Position numbers and translations under genes: made by a program. From Roseospira visakhapatnamensis (lineage in GTDB: Bacteria > Pseudomonadota > Alphaproteobacteria > Rhodospirillales > Rhodospirillaceae): a DNA stretch of 64,000 bases. Shown here piece after piece: positions 26,226 through 34,601 of this stretch (positions are counted from its first letter, which is position 1; every line of letters begins with the position of its first letter). The DNA is taken from contig NZ_JACIGK010000016.1 in assembly GCF_014197915.1 (NCBI RefSeq), positions 29,683-93,682 on the forward strand. Direction: 5' to 3'. The notes under the pieces are model-generated. The model was not told the DNA's origin. It searched no databases and was given only the letters and a program-made list of their open reading frames with translations.

Positions 26226-27380
26226 TCACACCCGCCCCGGCGGCCCCAGGTGATCCATCGGATCGACGGGGCGGGCATCGCGGCGGACTTCGAAGTGGAG
26301 TTGCGGGCGATCGACCGACCCGGTGCGGCCGGCCCGGGCGATCACCTGGCCGCGCCGGACGGTGTCGCCGCGCCGAACCTCCAGGCGCGAGGCATGCGCG
26401 TAGGCGGTCATCCAGCCGTCGGCGTGCTTGATCAGGATCAGGGTGCCGAACCCCTGGATTTCGTTGCCGGCGTAGGCGACGACCCCGGTGTCGGCGGCGC
26501 GGACCGGCGTTCCCTCGGGCACGGCGATGTTGATGCCGTCGTTGTGCAGCCCCTGGTCGGAGCCACCGAAGCGGCCGATCACCTCGCCCTGCACCGGCCA
26601 TTGGAAGCGGTCGCCGGCGCGCGGGGGCGGCGGCGGCACGGGCACCGGGGCGGGCGCCGGACTCACGCCGGCCACCGGCGCGGATGCCGGGCGGGAGGCC
26701 GTCTGTCCGGATGGCCGTCGCGGGGGAACCGGCGTTCCGTCCGACGCGATGGCCGGGCTGGCGGCGGGACGCGCGGCGGGCGGTGTTTCCCCGTCGGGTA
26801 CCCAGGCCGGGATGGGCGCGGCGAGGGGGGCGGGCGCGACCGGCGCGACGAGCGGCGCCAGGGCGACGGCGCCGTCGTTCCGGGGGGCGGGGCGCGGAGG
26901 CAGCAACGGCGCGACCCCACCAGTGGCGGCAGGTGGCGCCGGATCCACCGGGATCACCAGCCGCTGCCCGGCCTGGATCCCGTAGGGCGGCGCCAGACCG
27001 TTGGCATTGGCGATGGCCGCCACGGAGGGACCGTAGGTCCGCGACAGCCCATAGAGCGTGTCGCCGAACGTCACCGTATGCACCCGCTGCGCCGGCAGGA
27101 ACAGCCGCTGGCCGGGCTGGACCGCATAGGGGGGGCGCAGATCGTTGGCGACGATGATCGCCCGCATGGGCACACCTTGCCGGCGGGCGATGGCGTAGAC
27201 ACTGTCGCCCGGCGCCACGGTGATCAGGCGCGGCCCGGTGGGGTCGCCCGCCGACCGGGAGGGATGGGGAAACGGCTCGTCGCGCCAGCCGCGATCGCAG
27301 GCGGTCGCCACCAGCCCGATCACGAGGGCCAGGAGCAAGGAGGCGGCGCGGCGGCGCGCTGACGTCGCGGTGGACAGCAT
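26226..27380 (-). CDS. LysM/M23 peptidase-domain lipoprotein (NlpD-like)
   Basis: 384 residues from the ATG at 27380. The signal ends in the lipobox VATAC, predicting a lipoprotein. Two LysM domains follow (LITVAPGDSVYAIARRQGVP and HTVTFGDTLYGLSRTYGPS), then a Pro/Ala spacer, and an M23/LytM domain at the C-terminus (FQWPVQGEVIGRFG to LHFEVRRDARPVDPMDHL). The usual HxGxD zinc motif reads GLHNDGINIAVP, with Asn in the Asp position, so catalysis is doubtful; in NlpD-type proteins the domain activates amidases rather than cutting itself. A TATAGT box ends about 8 bases before the start, suggesting a nearly leaderless transcript. It sits 122 bp after flgH. Confidence 0.88.
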   Translation of the reverse strand: MLSTATSARRRAASLLLALVIGLVATACDRGWRDEPFPHPSRSAGDPTGPRLITVAPGDSVYAIARRQGVPMRAIIVANDLRPPYAVQPGQRLFLPAQRVHTVTFGDTLYGLSRTYGPSVAAIANANGLAPPYGIQAGQRLVIPVDPAPPAATGGVAPLLPPRPAPRNDGAVALAPLVAPVAPAPLAAPIPAWVPDGETPPAARPAASPAIASDGTPVPPRRPSGQTASRPASAPVAGVSPAPAPVPVPPPPPRAGDRFQWPVQGEVIGRFGGSDQGLHNDGINIAVPEGTPVRAADTGVVAYAGNEIQGFGTLILIKHADGWMTAYAHASRLEVRRGDTVRRGQVIARAGRTGSVDRPQLHFEVRRDARPVDPMDHLGPPGRV

Positions 27381-27502
27381 GAGGCCCACTATACAGGCGC
27401 GCGAGGGGCGCGACCAGACGGCCGCGCCCCTCTCTCCCCGACCCAATGGCGATGACGGCGCGTCATCGTCCGGGCTGTCCGCGCGGTGGTCCGGACACGG
27501 GC

Positions 27503-28300
27503 TCAGAACGGGAACAGGATGTCGTAGATCTGCTGGCCGTAGCGCGGTTCGGTCAGGTCGGAGACGGTGCCCCGCCCGCCGTAGGAAATCCGCGCCTCGG
27601 CGATCTTGTCCCATTCGATGGTGTTGTCCGAGCGGACGTCCTGGGGCCGGATCACGCCGGTGACCGTCAGTTCCCGCAGTTCGCCATTGACCCGCACCTC
27701 CTGGCGCCCGGCGATCACCAGGTTGCCGTTCGGCAGCACCTGCAAGACCACGGCGGCCAGGCGAATGTTGATGGTCTCGGCCCGGGCGATGGCGCCGGTG
27801 CCCGTGTGGTCGCTGCTGGAGCCGAAGTTGACCAGGTTCGAGGGGTCGATCTCGTTGGGGAAGATTTCGCTGAACCCGGACTCCAGGCCGAAGAAGTTGG
27901 TGACGCCGGCCCCCTCGGTGCCCTCGCGGTCCCGGCTCAACGTGCTGTTCAGGCTGGCGCTCTCGCCCTCGATCGCCACCACCACCGTGAGGATGTCGCC
28001 CACCTCGCTGGCCCGCTGGTCCTTGAAGAAGGCGCGCGCGCCCGGCCGCCACAGGCTGTTGGGATTGGGCGTGGCCACCTCGGGCACCGGCATGGGCATG
28101 CTGACCGGCTTGTAGTCGCGGCGCAGGGTGGGGTTCTCGACCTCGCTCATGGTCGGGTCGTCGCCCACCTCGGCGAGCCGCTGCATGGTCTTGCAGCCGC
28201 TCAGGCCGCCGGCCGCGAGGCCGGCCACGAGCACCAGGACCATCCCGCGCAACAGCGGCCGGGCGGCGGGAACGGGGCGCGCGCAGGCAGGGGTCATCAT
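27503..28300 (-). CDS. flgH: Flagellar L-ring lipoprotein FlgH
   Basis: 265 residues from the ATG at 28300. The N-terminal signal ends with the lipobox LSGC. The family core is visible: SLWRPGARAFFKDQRASEVGDILTVVVAIEGESASLNSTLSR, then NLVNFGSSSDHTGTGAIARAETINIRLAAVVLQVLPNGNLVIAGRQEVRVNGELRELTVTGVIRP in short form, and the end YGQQIYDILFPF typical of FlgH. It forms the outer-membrane ring around the flagellar rod. It is the last gene of the flgF-flgG-flgA-flgH set. Confidence 0.96.
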   Translation of the reverse strand: MMTPACARPVPAARPLLRGMVLVLVAGLAAGGLSGCKTMQRLAEVGDDPTMSEVENPTLRRDYKPVSMPMPVPEVATPNPNSLWRPGARAFFKDQRASEVGDILTVVVAIEGESASLNSTLSRDREGTEGAGVTNFFGLESGFSEIFPNEIDPSNLVNFGSSSDHTGTGAIARAETINIRLAAVVLQVLPNGNLVIAGRQEVRVNGELRELTVTGVIRPQDVRSDNTIEWDKIAEARISYGGRGTVSDLTEPRYGQQIYDILFPF

Positions 28301-28398
28301 GGTTCGTCTCCCGGGCACCCGGTGCCCCGTCGTCCCGGATCCGCCCCCGTCCCTTGGGCGCGCGGACGCTCCGGTCATCGTCGTCGTCATCGGCGTTC

Positions 28399-29556
28399 TC
28401 ATCGCGCGGCGGCCAGCAACTCGGGGCGCACGGCCACCGTGTTGCGTCCCTGGACCACCGCCAGGAGCTCCTTGTCGGAGACCAGATTGGACACCCGCAC
28501 CGTCTGGCCCAGCGCGCCGGATTCCAGGGCCCGGCCGCGCGCCGTCACCGTCATGAACGGCGTTTCCACGACCATGGTGACCAGGTCGTTGCGCCGCACC
28601 AGGTCGGGCAGGCGCACCTGGTTGGCGCGCACCGGCCGGCCGGCCTGGATGCCGTTGCGGGCCATGTGGCCGACCAGATCGGCCGGGTCGAGCAGGATGT
28701 CCGGGCGCAGGTCGGTGTCGCGCACCTCGTCCCAGCGGAGATCATCCTCGGTGATGACCATCTCGCGGCGCATGGGCCGCGCCAGCACCGGCACCTCGAC
28801 GGCCACATGCACGGACCCGGTCAGGCGCACGGAGCGGGCATTGGGCGCATCGGCCGGAATTTCGAGCAGGGCGTTGAAGCGGCGCGTCCGCTCGTCGTAG
28901 TACAGGTCCCGCACCCGCACCCGCGCGGCCTCCGGCGAGCCCACCATGGCGCGCACGTTCAGGGCGTTGAGAACGATGGCCCCGTCCACCGGCATGCCGG
29001 CCTGAACAAGCCGCTGGCGCAAGGCCGTCATCACCTCGGGCCGGCCCACCTCGTACCCGCGCCGGGCCACCTCGGCCTGGACGAACCGGCTGACCGGCGT
29101 CCAGTTCACGCCGTACTCCGTGGCCAGGGTCTCCAGGTAGCCCGCGTCCAGAAGCAGGCGCTGGCCCGGCTCGGGCGCGTGGGCGACGGGGACCCGCGCG
29201 GCCTCCGGCGGCAGGCCCCCGAACACGTCGCCCAGCAGGATCACGTCGCGCTCGATTTCCGTTTCCGGCCGCAGGCTGGCCCGAAGCCCGCTGCCCGGCG
29301 CCAAGGTGGCGGCCCGCGCGGGTTGCGCGGGCGGCGCCAGCGCCGCGCGGCGGGTGGCGGCATCCACCAGGGCCTCGGCCAGGGCGACGATGTCCGGCGT
29401 GTCGGTCCGCGCGCCGTCCACGGCCGCCGGCGTCGCCGCCGTCTCGTCCACCGGCAGGATCACTTCGGCGGCCCGGGCCGGCGCGGTCGCCGCCAGCAGG
29501 CCGGCCAGGGCCAGCGCGGCGGCGCGAGCGGAGATGGTGAGCGACGAACGGATCAT
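28399..29556 (-). CDS. flgA: Flagellar P-ring assembly chaperone FlgA
   Basis: 385 residues from the ATG at 29556. An N-terminal signal peptide (ISARAAALALAGLLAATAPARA) directs it to the periplasm. It is longer than FlgA of enterics (about 220) because of an N-terminal extension (30-100). The SAF-like C-terminal domain is clear: VPVLARPMRREMVITEDDLRWDEV, then HMARNGIQAGRPVRANQV and RNDLVTMVVETPFMTVTARGRALESGALGQTVRVSN. It helps assemble FlgI, which is not in the window. It sits 52 bp after flgG and 98 bp before flgH. Confidence 0.92.
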   Translation of the reverse strand: MIRSSLTISARAAALALAGLLAATAPARAAEVILPVDETAATPAAVDGARTDTPDIVALAEALVDAATRRAALAPPAQPARAATLAPGSGLRASLRPETEIERDVILLGDVFGGLPPEAARVPVAHAPEPGQRLLLDAGYLETLATEYGVNWTPVSRFVQAEVARRGYEVGRPEVMTALRQRLVQAGMPVDGAIVLNALNVRAMVGSPEAARVRVRDLYYDERTRRFNALLEIPADAPNARSVRLTGSVHVAVEVPVLARPMRREMVITEDDLRWDEVRDTDLRPDILLDPADLVGHMARNGIQAGRPVRANQVRLPDLVRRNDLVTMVVETPFMTVTARGRALESGALGQTVRVSNLVSDKELLAVVQGRNTVAVRPELLAAAR

Positions 29557-29608
29557 CAAGGGGTCCTCCCGCCGGGGTCAAGGCCCGGCCGGCGCGGGTT
29601 TGGTCCGG

Positions 29609-30394
29609 CTACTTCATGCGCGAGACGGTGGACATCATTTCGTCGGACGTGGTGATGACCTTCGAGTTCATCTCATAGGCCCGCTGGGCGCTGATGAGTT
29701 CTGTGATCTCGGCCACCACGTTGACGTTGGACGATTCCAGGAAGCCTTGAAGCACGGTCCCGAAGCCGGGCTGTCCCGGATTGTTGGCGGTGGCGTTGCC
29801 CGACGCCTCGGTCTCGGTGAACAGATTGTCGCCCATGGGGTTCAGGCCGGCCTCGTTGGGGAAGATGGCCAACTGGATCTGGCCGGCGTTCTGCAAGGCG
29901 TTCTGGCCGTCCAGCTTGTAGAGCACCTCGCCCGACTTGTTGACGGTGATGCTGACGGCCTCGTTGGGAATGGCCTGGATGCCCTGAACTTTATAGCCGT
30001 CGTGGGTGACCACCTCGCCGTCGGGGCTCAGCTGGAACGAGCCGTCCCGCGTGTAACCGGTCTCGCCCGAGGGCAGGTCGATCTGGAAGTAGCCCTTGCC
30101 CTCGATGGCCAGGTCCAGGCTGTTGTTGGTGGACAACATGCTGCCCTGTTCGGTGATCCGGTAGACGGCGGCGGTCTTGACGCCCAGGCCCAGTTGCACG
30201 CCCGCCGGCACGATGTCGCCGCTGTCCGAGGAGGTGGAGCCGGCGCGCCGCAGCGTCTGGTAGAGCAGGTCATGAAACTCGGTCCGGCGGCGTGTATAGG
30301 CCGTCGTGTTCATGTTGGCGATGTTGTTGGAGACGACCTCGACGTTCTGCTGCTGGGCCAGCATCCCGGTGGCGCCGATATTGAGGGAGCGCAT
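29609..30394 (-). CDS. flgG: Flagellar distal rod protein FlgG
   Basis: 261 residues from the ATG at 30394, chosen because MRSLNIGATGMLAQQQNVEVVSNNIANMNT in this position is the universal start of FlgG. The C-terminus (NVNVVAEITELISAQRAYEMNSKVITTSDEMM) is the matching rod/hook terminal helix. It builds the distal rod between P- and L-rings. The length is the normal one. It lies 44 bp after flgF and 52 bp before flgA in the same transcript. Confidence 0.97.
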   Translation of the reverse strand: MRSLNIGATGMLAQQQNVEVVSNNIANMNTTAYTRRRTEFHDLLYQTLRRAGSTSSDSGDIVPAGVQLGLGVKTAAVYRITEQGSMLSTNNSLDLAIEGKGYFQIDLPSGETGYTRDGSFQLSPDGEVVTHDGYKVQGIQAIPNEAVSITVNKSGEVLYKLDGQNALQNAGQIQLAIFPNEAGLNPMGDNLFTETEASGNATANNPGQPGFGTVLQGFLESSNVNVVAEITELISAQRAYEMNSKVITTSDEMMSTVSRMK

Positions 30395-30438
30395 GGTCTC
30401 CTCCACCCCTTGTCCTGATGTCTTTCAAATCCTGGCCG

Positions 30439-31182
30439 TTACGACTGGCTCACGCCGGACAGTGTCTGCATGACACGGCTTTGCCGCTCCCCTTCGGTCT
30501 CGATCAGCTTCTGAATGGTCTCATAGGCGCGATGCACCTCGATGAGGCGCGTCATCTCCACCACCGGCTGGACGTTCGCCCCCTCCAAGGTGCCCTGCTC
30601 CAGGGTGACCGTCTCCACGTCCTGGGGCTCCTGGTCCTGGGCGTCATACAGACCGGCCTGAACCCGGCGCATGGCCTGGTCGTCCTCGAAATCCACCACC
30701 CGCAGCCGCCCGACCGGGCCGGTCTCGGTGGAGACGGCGCCGTCCCGGGCGATGGAGATGGTCTTCTCGTTGGGTGCGATGAACAGGGGCGTCCCCTCGG
30801 TGGTCAGCACCGGATGGCCCTGGGTGGTGACGATCATGCCGTCGTTGTCCATCATGAACCGGCCGTTGCGGGTATAGTAGCGGCCGACGTCGGTCTCGAC
30901 CTCGAAGTAGCCGTCGCCGTTGATGGCCACGTCCAGGGGATTCCCGGTGTTGTCCATGGGGCCCAGGCTGGCGTCGCGATAGGTCCCGAAGTCCGTGGTG
31001 TAGGACAGCTTGTCCGGGAAGGCGCTGTCGGCGCTGCGCGAGCGGGCCAGATACTCGGCGAACAGCATGTGCTCGCCCTTGTAGCCCGGCGTGTTCATGT
31101 TGGCGATGTTGTTCGCCACCACGTCCATCTTCCGCCACAGGGCGGTCTGTCGGGACAGGGTGATGTATGTCGTGTTTTCCAT
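30439..31182 (-). CDS. flgF: Flagellar proximal rod protein FlgF
   Basis: 247 residues from the ATG at 31182. The N-terminal rod motif MDVVANNIANMNTPGYKGEHMLF and the C-terminal VVEMTRLIEVHRAYETIQKLIE are both present, with the central GNPLDVAINGDGYFEVET segment common to FlgE/F/G. It is the first gene of the leftward flg transcript, and a sigma-54-type promoter lies 109 bp upstream. The ribosome site is modest (AAGGCCC, 13 bases). Confidence 0.95.
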   Translation of the reverse strand: MENTTYITLSRQTALWRKMDVVANNIANMNTPGYKGEHMLFAEYLARSRSADSAFPDKLSYTTDFGTYRDASLGPMDNTGNPLDVAINGDGYFEVETDVGRYYTRNGRFMMDNDGMIVTTQGHPVLTTEGTPLFIAPNEKTISIARDGAVSTETGPVGRLRVVDFEDDQAMRRVQAGLYDAQDQEPQDVETVTLEQGTLEGANVQPVVEMTRLIEVHRAYETIQKLIETEGERQSRVMQTLSGVSQS

Positions 31183-31640
31183 CGTCGTGCCGGGCCTTGA
31201 GACGTGGGCGTTGTCCGTCGTGTCCGCGGCCCCCGACCGGATCGGGATCCGGCCTGACGCGCCCGCGACGCAGACGTCCGGGTCCGGTGATGCAGCTTCC
31301 ATGCCACAGCGCAATGCTTTGAGAGGGCTGGTTATTTTAGGGAGGCTCGACGGGCGCGCCGGTGCCGGGCGGGCGCCGGTTGCCGGGCAGAACTTGCCGG
31401 GCGGTCCTGCCGCTGAACGAATTGTTAAGGACTGCGGACTAGGCTCTACCCTGTGGATGCTGGCGCGGCGGCGACACGGTATCGCGGTCGGACGGCGGAC
31501 CTCGCCGAGGGGCCGAGGGGCCGTGTCCCGGACGCCCCGGTCCGGCGTGGCCGACGTGCCGTCCGCCCGGCGGCCTGTCCCGGCGGTCCCGTCTCCGATG
31601 CTCCCTTTTCTGGCTTCTCCTTGACCGGACACAGTAGCCG
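31183..31640. other. 458-bp divergent promoter region between flgF and fliL
   Basis: No protein-like frame is seen. It holds the leftward sigma-54 site at 31291-31306. On the rightward side GAATTGTTAAGG at 31416-31427 is a possible -35 element for fliL but the partner -10 is weak. A run of low-complexity G+C-rich sequence follows up to fliL. Confidence 0.6.
31291..31306 (-). promoter_or_regulatory. Sigma-54 promoter for flgF-flgG-flgA-flgH
   Basis: Read leftward the site is TGGCATGGAAGCTGCA. It has the invariant GG and GC with the required spacing of 10 bases and matches the TGGCACG-N4-TTGCA consensus at all but two of the fixed positions. It lies 109 bp upstream of flgF. In Caulobacter the corresponding flg genes are also sigma-54 dependent. 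Confidence 0.72.
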
Positions 31641-32270
31641 ATGGCCGATGATCTTGAAGAAGACTTCGACGACGTCGATGGCGACGACAGTTTTGATGAA
31701 GAGGGCAAAAAGGGCGGCGGTCGCCGCAAGATGCTCATCATCATCCTGCTGGCGCTGCTGGTGGTCGTCGGCGGCGGCGCCGGGGCCTACTTCACGGGCA
31801 TGCTCGACCCGGTCCTGGGCGCGTCCTCCGGCGGCGACGAGGCGCATGGCGCCGATGCCGGCGGCGGCGCGGATGACGGGCATGGCGGCCATGGCGGCGG
31901 CGGTGGTGGCCATGGCGGTCATGGTGCCGAAGGCGGCGAGGGCGAGGCCGGCGCGCTGGGGCACACCGTGTTCTATGACCTGCCGGAGATGATCGTCGAC
32001 CTCAACGCCACGGGCGGCCGCAAGGCCCATTTCCTGAAGGTCCGGGTCAGCCTGGAACTGGCCAACCAGGCGGACGTGGCCCGGGTGGAGGCGGTCATGC
32101 CCCGGGTCATTGACAACTTCCAGACCTTCCTGCGGGAGTTGCGCGTGGAGGACCTCCAGGGCGCGGCCGGCATCTATCGGGTGCGCGAGGAACTGTTGCG
32201 CCGGGTCGCCAACGCGGTGCGCCCGGCCCAGGTCAACGCCGTGCTGTTCAAGGAAATGCTGGTTCAGTAA
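31641..32270 (+). CDS. fliL: Flagellar basal-body-associated protein FliL, with His/Gly-rich linker
   Basis: 209 residues. An acidic cytoplasmic start (res. 1-22) precedes one membrane helix (KMLIIILLALLVVVGGGAGAYF, 30-52). The periplasmic part contains a linker (about 62-105) dominated by Gly, His, Asp and Glu, such as GHGGHGGGGGGHGGHG. The FliL domain proper follows (YDLPEMIVDLNATGGRKAHFLKVRVSLEL to VNAVLFKEMLVQ). FliL surrounds or supports the MotAB stator. The gene starts the fliL-fliM transcript, 66 bp before fliM. Confidence 0.94.
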   Translation: MADDLEEDFDDVDGDDSFDEEGKKGGGRRKMLIIILLALLVVVGGGAGAYFTGMLDPVLGASSGGDEAHGADAGGGADDGHGGHGGGGGGHGGHGAEGGEGEAGALGHTVFYDLPEMIVDLNATGGRKAHFLKVRVSLELANQADVARVEAVMPRVIDNFQTFLRELRVEDLQGAAGIYRVREELLRRVANAVRPAQVNAVLFKEMLVQ

Positions 32271-32335
32271 CACCGGGTCCCTGACGGGGCCGGTGCCCCG
32301 GCGCCGCCCGGTCCCGCGATGACGAGGCGATCACC

Positions 32336-33553
32336 ATGGCCCCTTCGGACGACGTGCAACGCGAGGTCACCAAGGAGGACGAGGAAGCCCTCATGGCCGA
32401 GTGGGCGGCCATGGTCGAAGGCTCCGAGGACGAGGGCGGTGGCGGCAACGCACAGGCGGGCATGGACGGCGAGGGACAACCCGAGGACGCCGAGGCCATG
32501 GCCGCCGAGTGGGAGGCCATGCTCGGGGACGGCGGGGGCGGCGGCGCGAGCGAGGTTGTCTCCAGTGCCGCCGGTCGGGGCGAGAGCACCCGGGTCCTGA
32601 ACCAGGACGAAATCGATAGCCTTCTGGGCTTTGACGAAACCGAGGAAAGCGCCGGCGACAAGTCGGGGATCCAGGCCATCCTCAACAGCGCCCTGGTGTC
32701 CTACGAACGCCTGCCCATGCTGGAGGTGGTGTTCGACCGGCTGGTGCGCATGATGTCCACCAGCTTGCGCAATTTCACCTCGGACAATGTCGAGGTCTCG
32801 CTGGACAACATCCTGTCGCTGCGCTTCGGGGACTATCTGAACTCGATCCCGCTGCCGGCCATGCTGTCGGTGTTCAAGGCCGAGGAGTGGGACAACTCCG
32901 GGTTGCTGACCATCGATTCCTCGATGATCTACTCCATCGTCGACGTGCTGCTGGGCGGGCGCCGGGGCACCGCCGCCATGCGCATCGAGGGCCGGCCGTA
33001 CACCACCATCGAGCGTAATCTGGTCGAGCGCCTGGTGCATGTCGTCCTGGCCGACCTGTCGGCCGCCTTCGACCCACTGTCGCCGGTGACCTTCCGGTTC
33101 GAGCGCCTGGAGACCAACCCGCGGTTCGCCACCATCTCCCGCCCCTCCAACGCCGCCATCGTCGCCAAGCTGCGCATCGACATGGAGGATCGCGGCGGCC
33201 GCCTGGAACTGCTGATTCCCTACGCCACGCTGGAACCCGTCCGCGAACTGCTGCTGCAAATGTTCATGGGCGAGAAGTTCGGCCGCGACTCCATCTGGGA
33301 GACCCATCTGGCCGAGGAAATCTGGTTCACCGAGGTGGAGATGGAGGCCATCCTGGACGAGGTGGAGTTGCCCTTGCGCTACATCCTGAATCTGGAGGTC
33401 GGCTCGCAGATCATGTTCAACGCCACGCCGGACTCGTCCGTGCAGATACGCTGCGGCGACGTCCCCATGTTCGGCGGCCGCATGGGGCGGCGGGGCAACA
33501 ACATCGCCATTCGCGTGGACCGCCGGGTGCAGCAGAAGTCCCACGAGACCTGA
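32336..33553 (+). CDS. fliM: Flagellar motor switch protein FliM with extended N-terminus
   Basis: 405 residues. The CheY-P-binding/start motif that normally stands at the N-terminus (LSQDEIDALL) is here LNQDEIDSLLGFDE at residues 88-101. The preceding acidic extension carries two related blocks, EEALMAEWAAMVEG (about 17-30) and EAMAAEWEAMLGDG (about 53-66). The middle domain contains PLPAMLSVFKAEEWDNSGLLTIDSSMIYSIVDVLLGGRRG and the C-terminal SpoA/FliN-like domain ends FGGRMGRRGNNIAIRVDRRV. It forms the C-ring switch with FliG and FliN. The start is kept because the ribosome site (GAGG, 9 bases) and coding look both favour it. Confidence 0.95.
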   Translation: MAPSDDVQREVTKEDEEALMAEWAAMVEGSEDEGGGGNAQAGMDGEGQPEDAEAMAAEWEAMLGDGGGGGASEVVSSAAGRGESTRVLNQDEIDSLLGFDETEESAGDKSGIQAILNSALVSYERLPMLEVVFDRLVRMMSTSLRNFTSDNVEVSLDNILSLRFGDYLNSIPLPAMLSVFKAEEWDNSGLLTIDSSMIYSIVDVLLGGRRGTAAMRIEGRPYTTIERNLVERLVHVVLADLSAAFDPLSPVTFRFERLETNPRFATISRPSNAAIVAKLRIDMEDRGGRLELLIPYATLEPVRELLLQMFMGEKFGRDSIWETHLAEEIWFTEVEMEAILDEVELPLRYILNLEVGSQIMFNATPDSSVQIRCGDVPMFGGRMGRRGNNIAIRVDRRVQQKSHET

Positions 33554-33707
33554 CCCGGCCGGACCCGGGGCGCGGCCGAACCCGGCGGGGCCGGTCCGCG
33601 CCCGTGATCCTCATCTCCCGGTCTCGTCCCTTGAGCGCGCGCTCACGCCATGCCCGCCCCCATCGGCCGGTCCGGGATGCGCGCGAGACCCGATTGCCGA
33701 GGCGGCC

Positions 33708-34352
33708 ATGTCCCTGAGTCTGACCTTGATCCTGGATATCGCCATCATCGCCCTGCTGGTGCCCACCATCATCTATGCCTGGGTCCTGAACAGCCGCCTG
33801 GCCGATCTTCGCCGCAACCGCGACGACCTGACGCGCCTCATCGCCAGCTTCAACGAGGCCACCCAACGCGCCGAGGCCGGCGTGCCCCGGCTCCGCAAGG
33901 CCGCCGACGAGGCCGGCCGGTCGCTTCAGGACCGGGTGGAAAAGGCGCAGATCCTGCGGGACGACCTGGCCTTCATGGTGGACCGCGCCGAGTCCATGGC
34001 GGGCCGCCTGGACTCGCGCTCCCGCGACGCCCGTCCCGCCGCCACCGAGACGCGCGCGCCATCCCGGGGCGGCGCGCGAACGCCCGACCCGGGCGCCGAC
34101 GCCCGCACCGTGCAGCAGGCCATCGCCGCCGCCAGCCTGCCGCAGCCGCGGTCGCTGACCAACCGGCGGGAGGCCGCGCAGGGCGCCGCGAGCGTGCCGC
34201 CACCGCCGCGCGCCGCGTCGGTCTCGGCCCCGCCGGCGGCGCCGGCAACGCCCGCGACGCCGAAAGCGCGGGACGATGACGACTTCTTCATCGAGGACGA
34301 GCGCTCGGAAGCGGAGCGGGAGTTGCTGCGCGCCTTGCAGTCGGCCCGCTGA
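33708..34352 (+). CDS. Membrane-anchored protein of the flagellar cluster (DUF6468-like)
   Basis: 214 residues from the ATG at 33708 (GAGGCGGCC directly upstream). One N-terminal helix (LSLTLILDIAIIALLVPTIIYAWVL) is followed by a heptad-rich stretch (RLADLRRNRDDLTRLIASFNEATQRAEAGVPRLRKAADEAG to VDRAESMAGRL, about 30-100), then a Pro/Ala linker, and an acidic C-terminus DDDFFIEDERSEAERELLRALQSAR. I recall this layout as DUF6468, found directly after fliM in Rhodospirillales; the job is unknown, but the place points to the switch or stator. Confidence 0.78.
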   Translation: MSLSLTLILDIAIIALLVPTIIYAWVLNSRLADLRRNRDDLTRLIASFNEATQRAEAGVPRLRKAADEAGRSLQDRVEKAQILRDDLAFMVDRAESMAGRLDSRSRDARPAATETRAPSRGGARTPDPGADARTVQQAIAAASLPQPRSLTNRREAAQGAASVPPPPRAASVSAPPAAPATPATPKARDDDDFFIEDERSEAERELLRALQSAR

Positions 34353-34601
34353 CGGTCATCCTGGATGCACGACGGGCGCGGCGCTTTTCCGAATCTTAAG
34401 GGTCTTCGTGGTTCACTCGGGAGCGGTCGGGGACCGGCGGCCCACGAGGCACCGGCCAAGCGAAGCGGCCGACGCCGGCACGGGACCACGAGGGTCCCTG
34501 TCATCGGCCGTTGCCGCGCCGGCGACCGCCGGCAACATGATGCGCGCGCCCGGGGCGGTGGTCACCGCCGGGCGCGGTTCCCATTGGCGAGGTGAGGCAG
34601 A

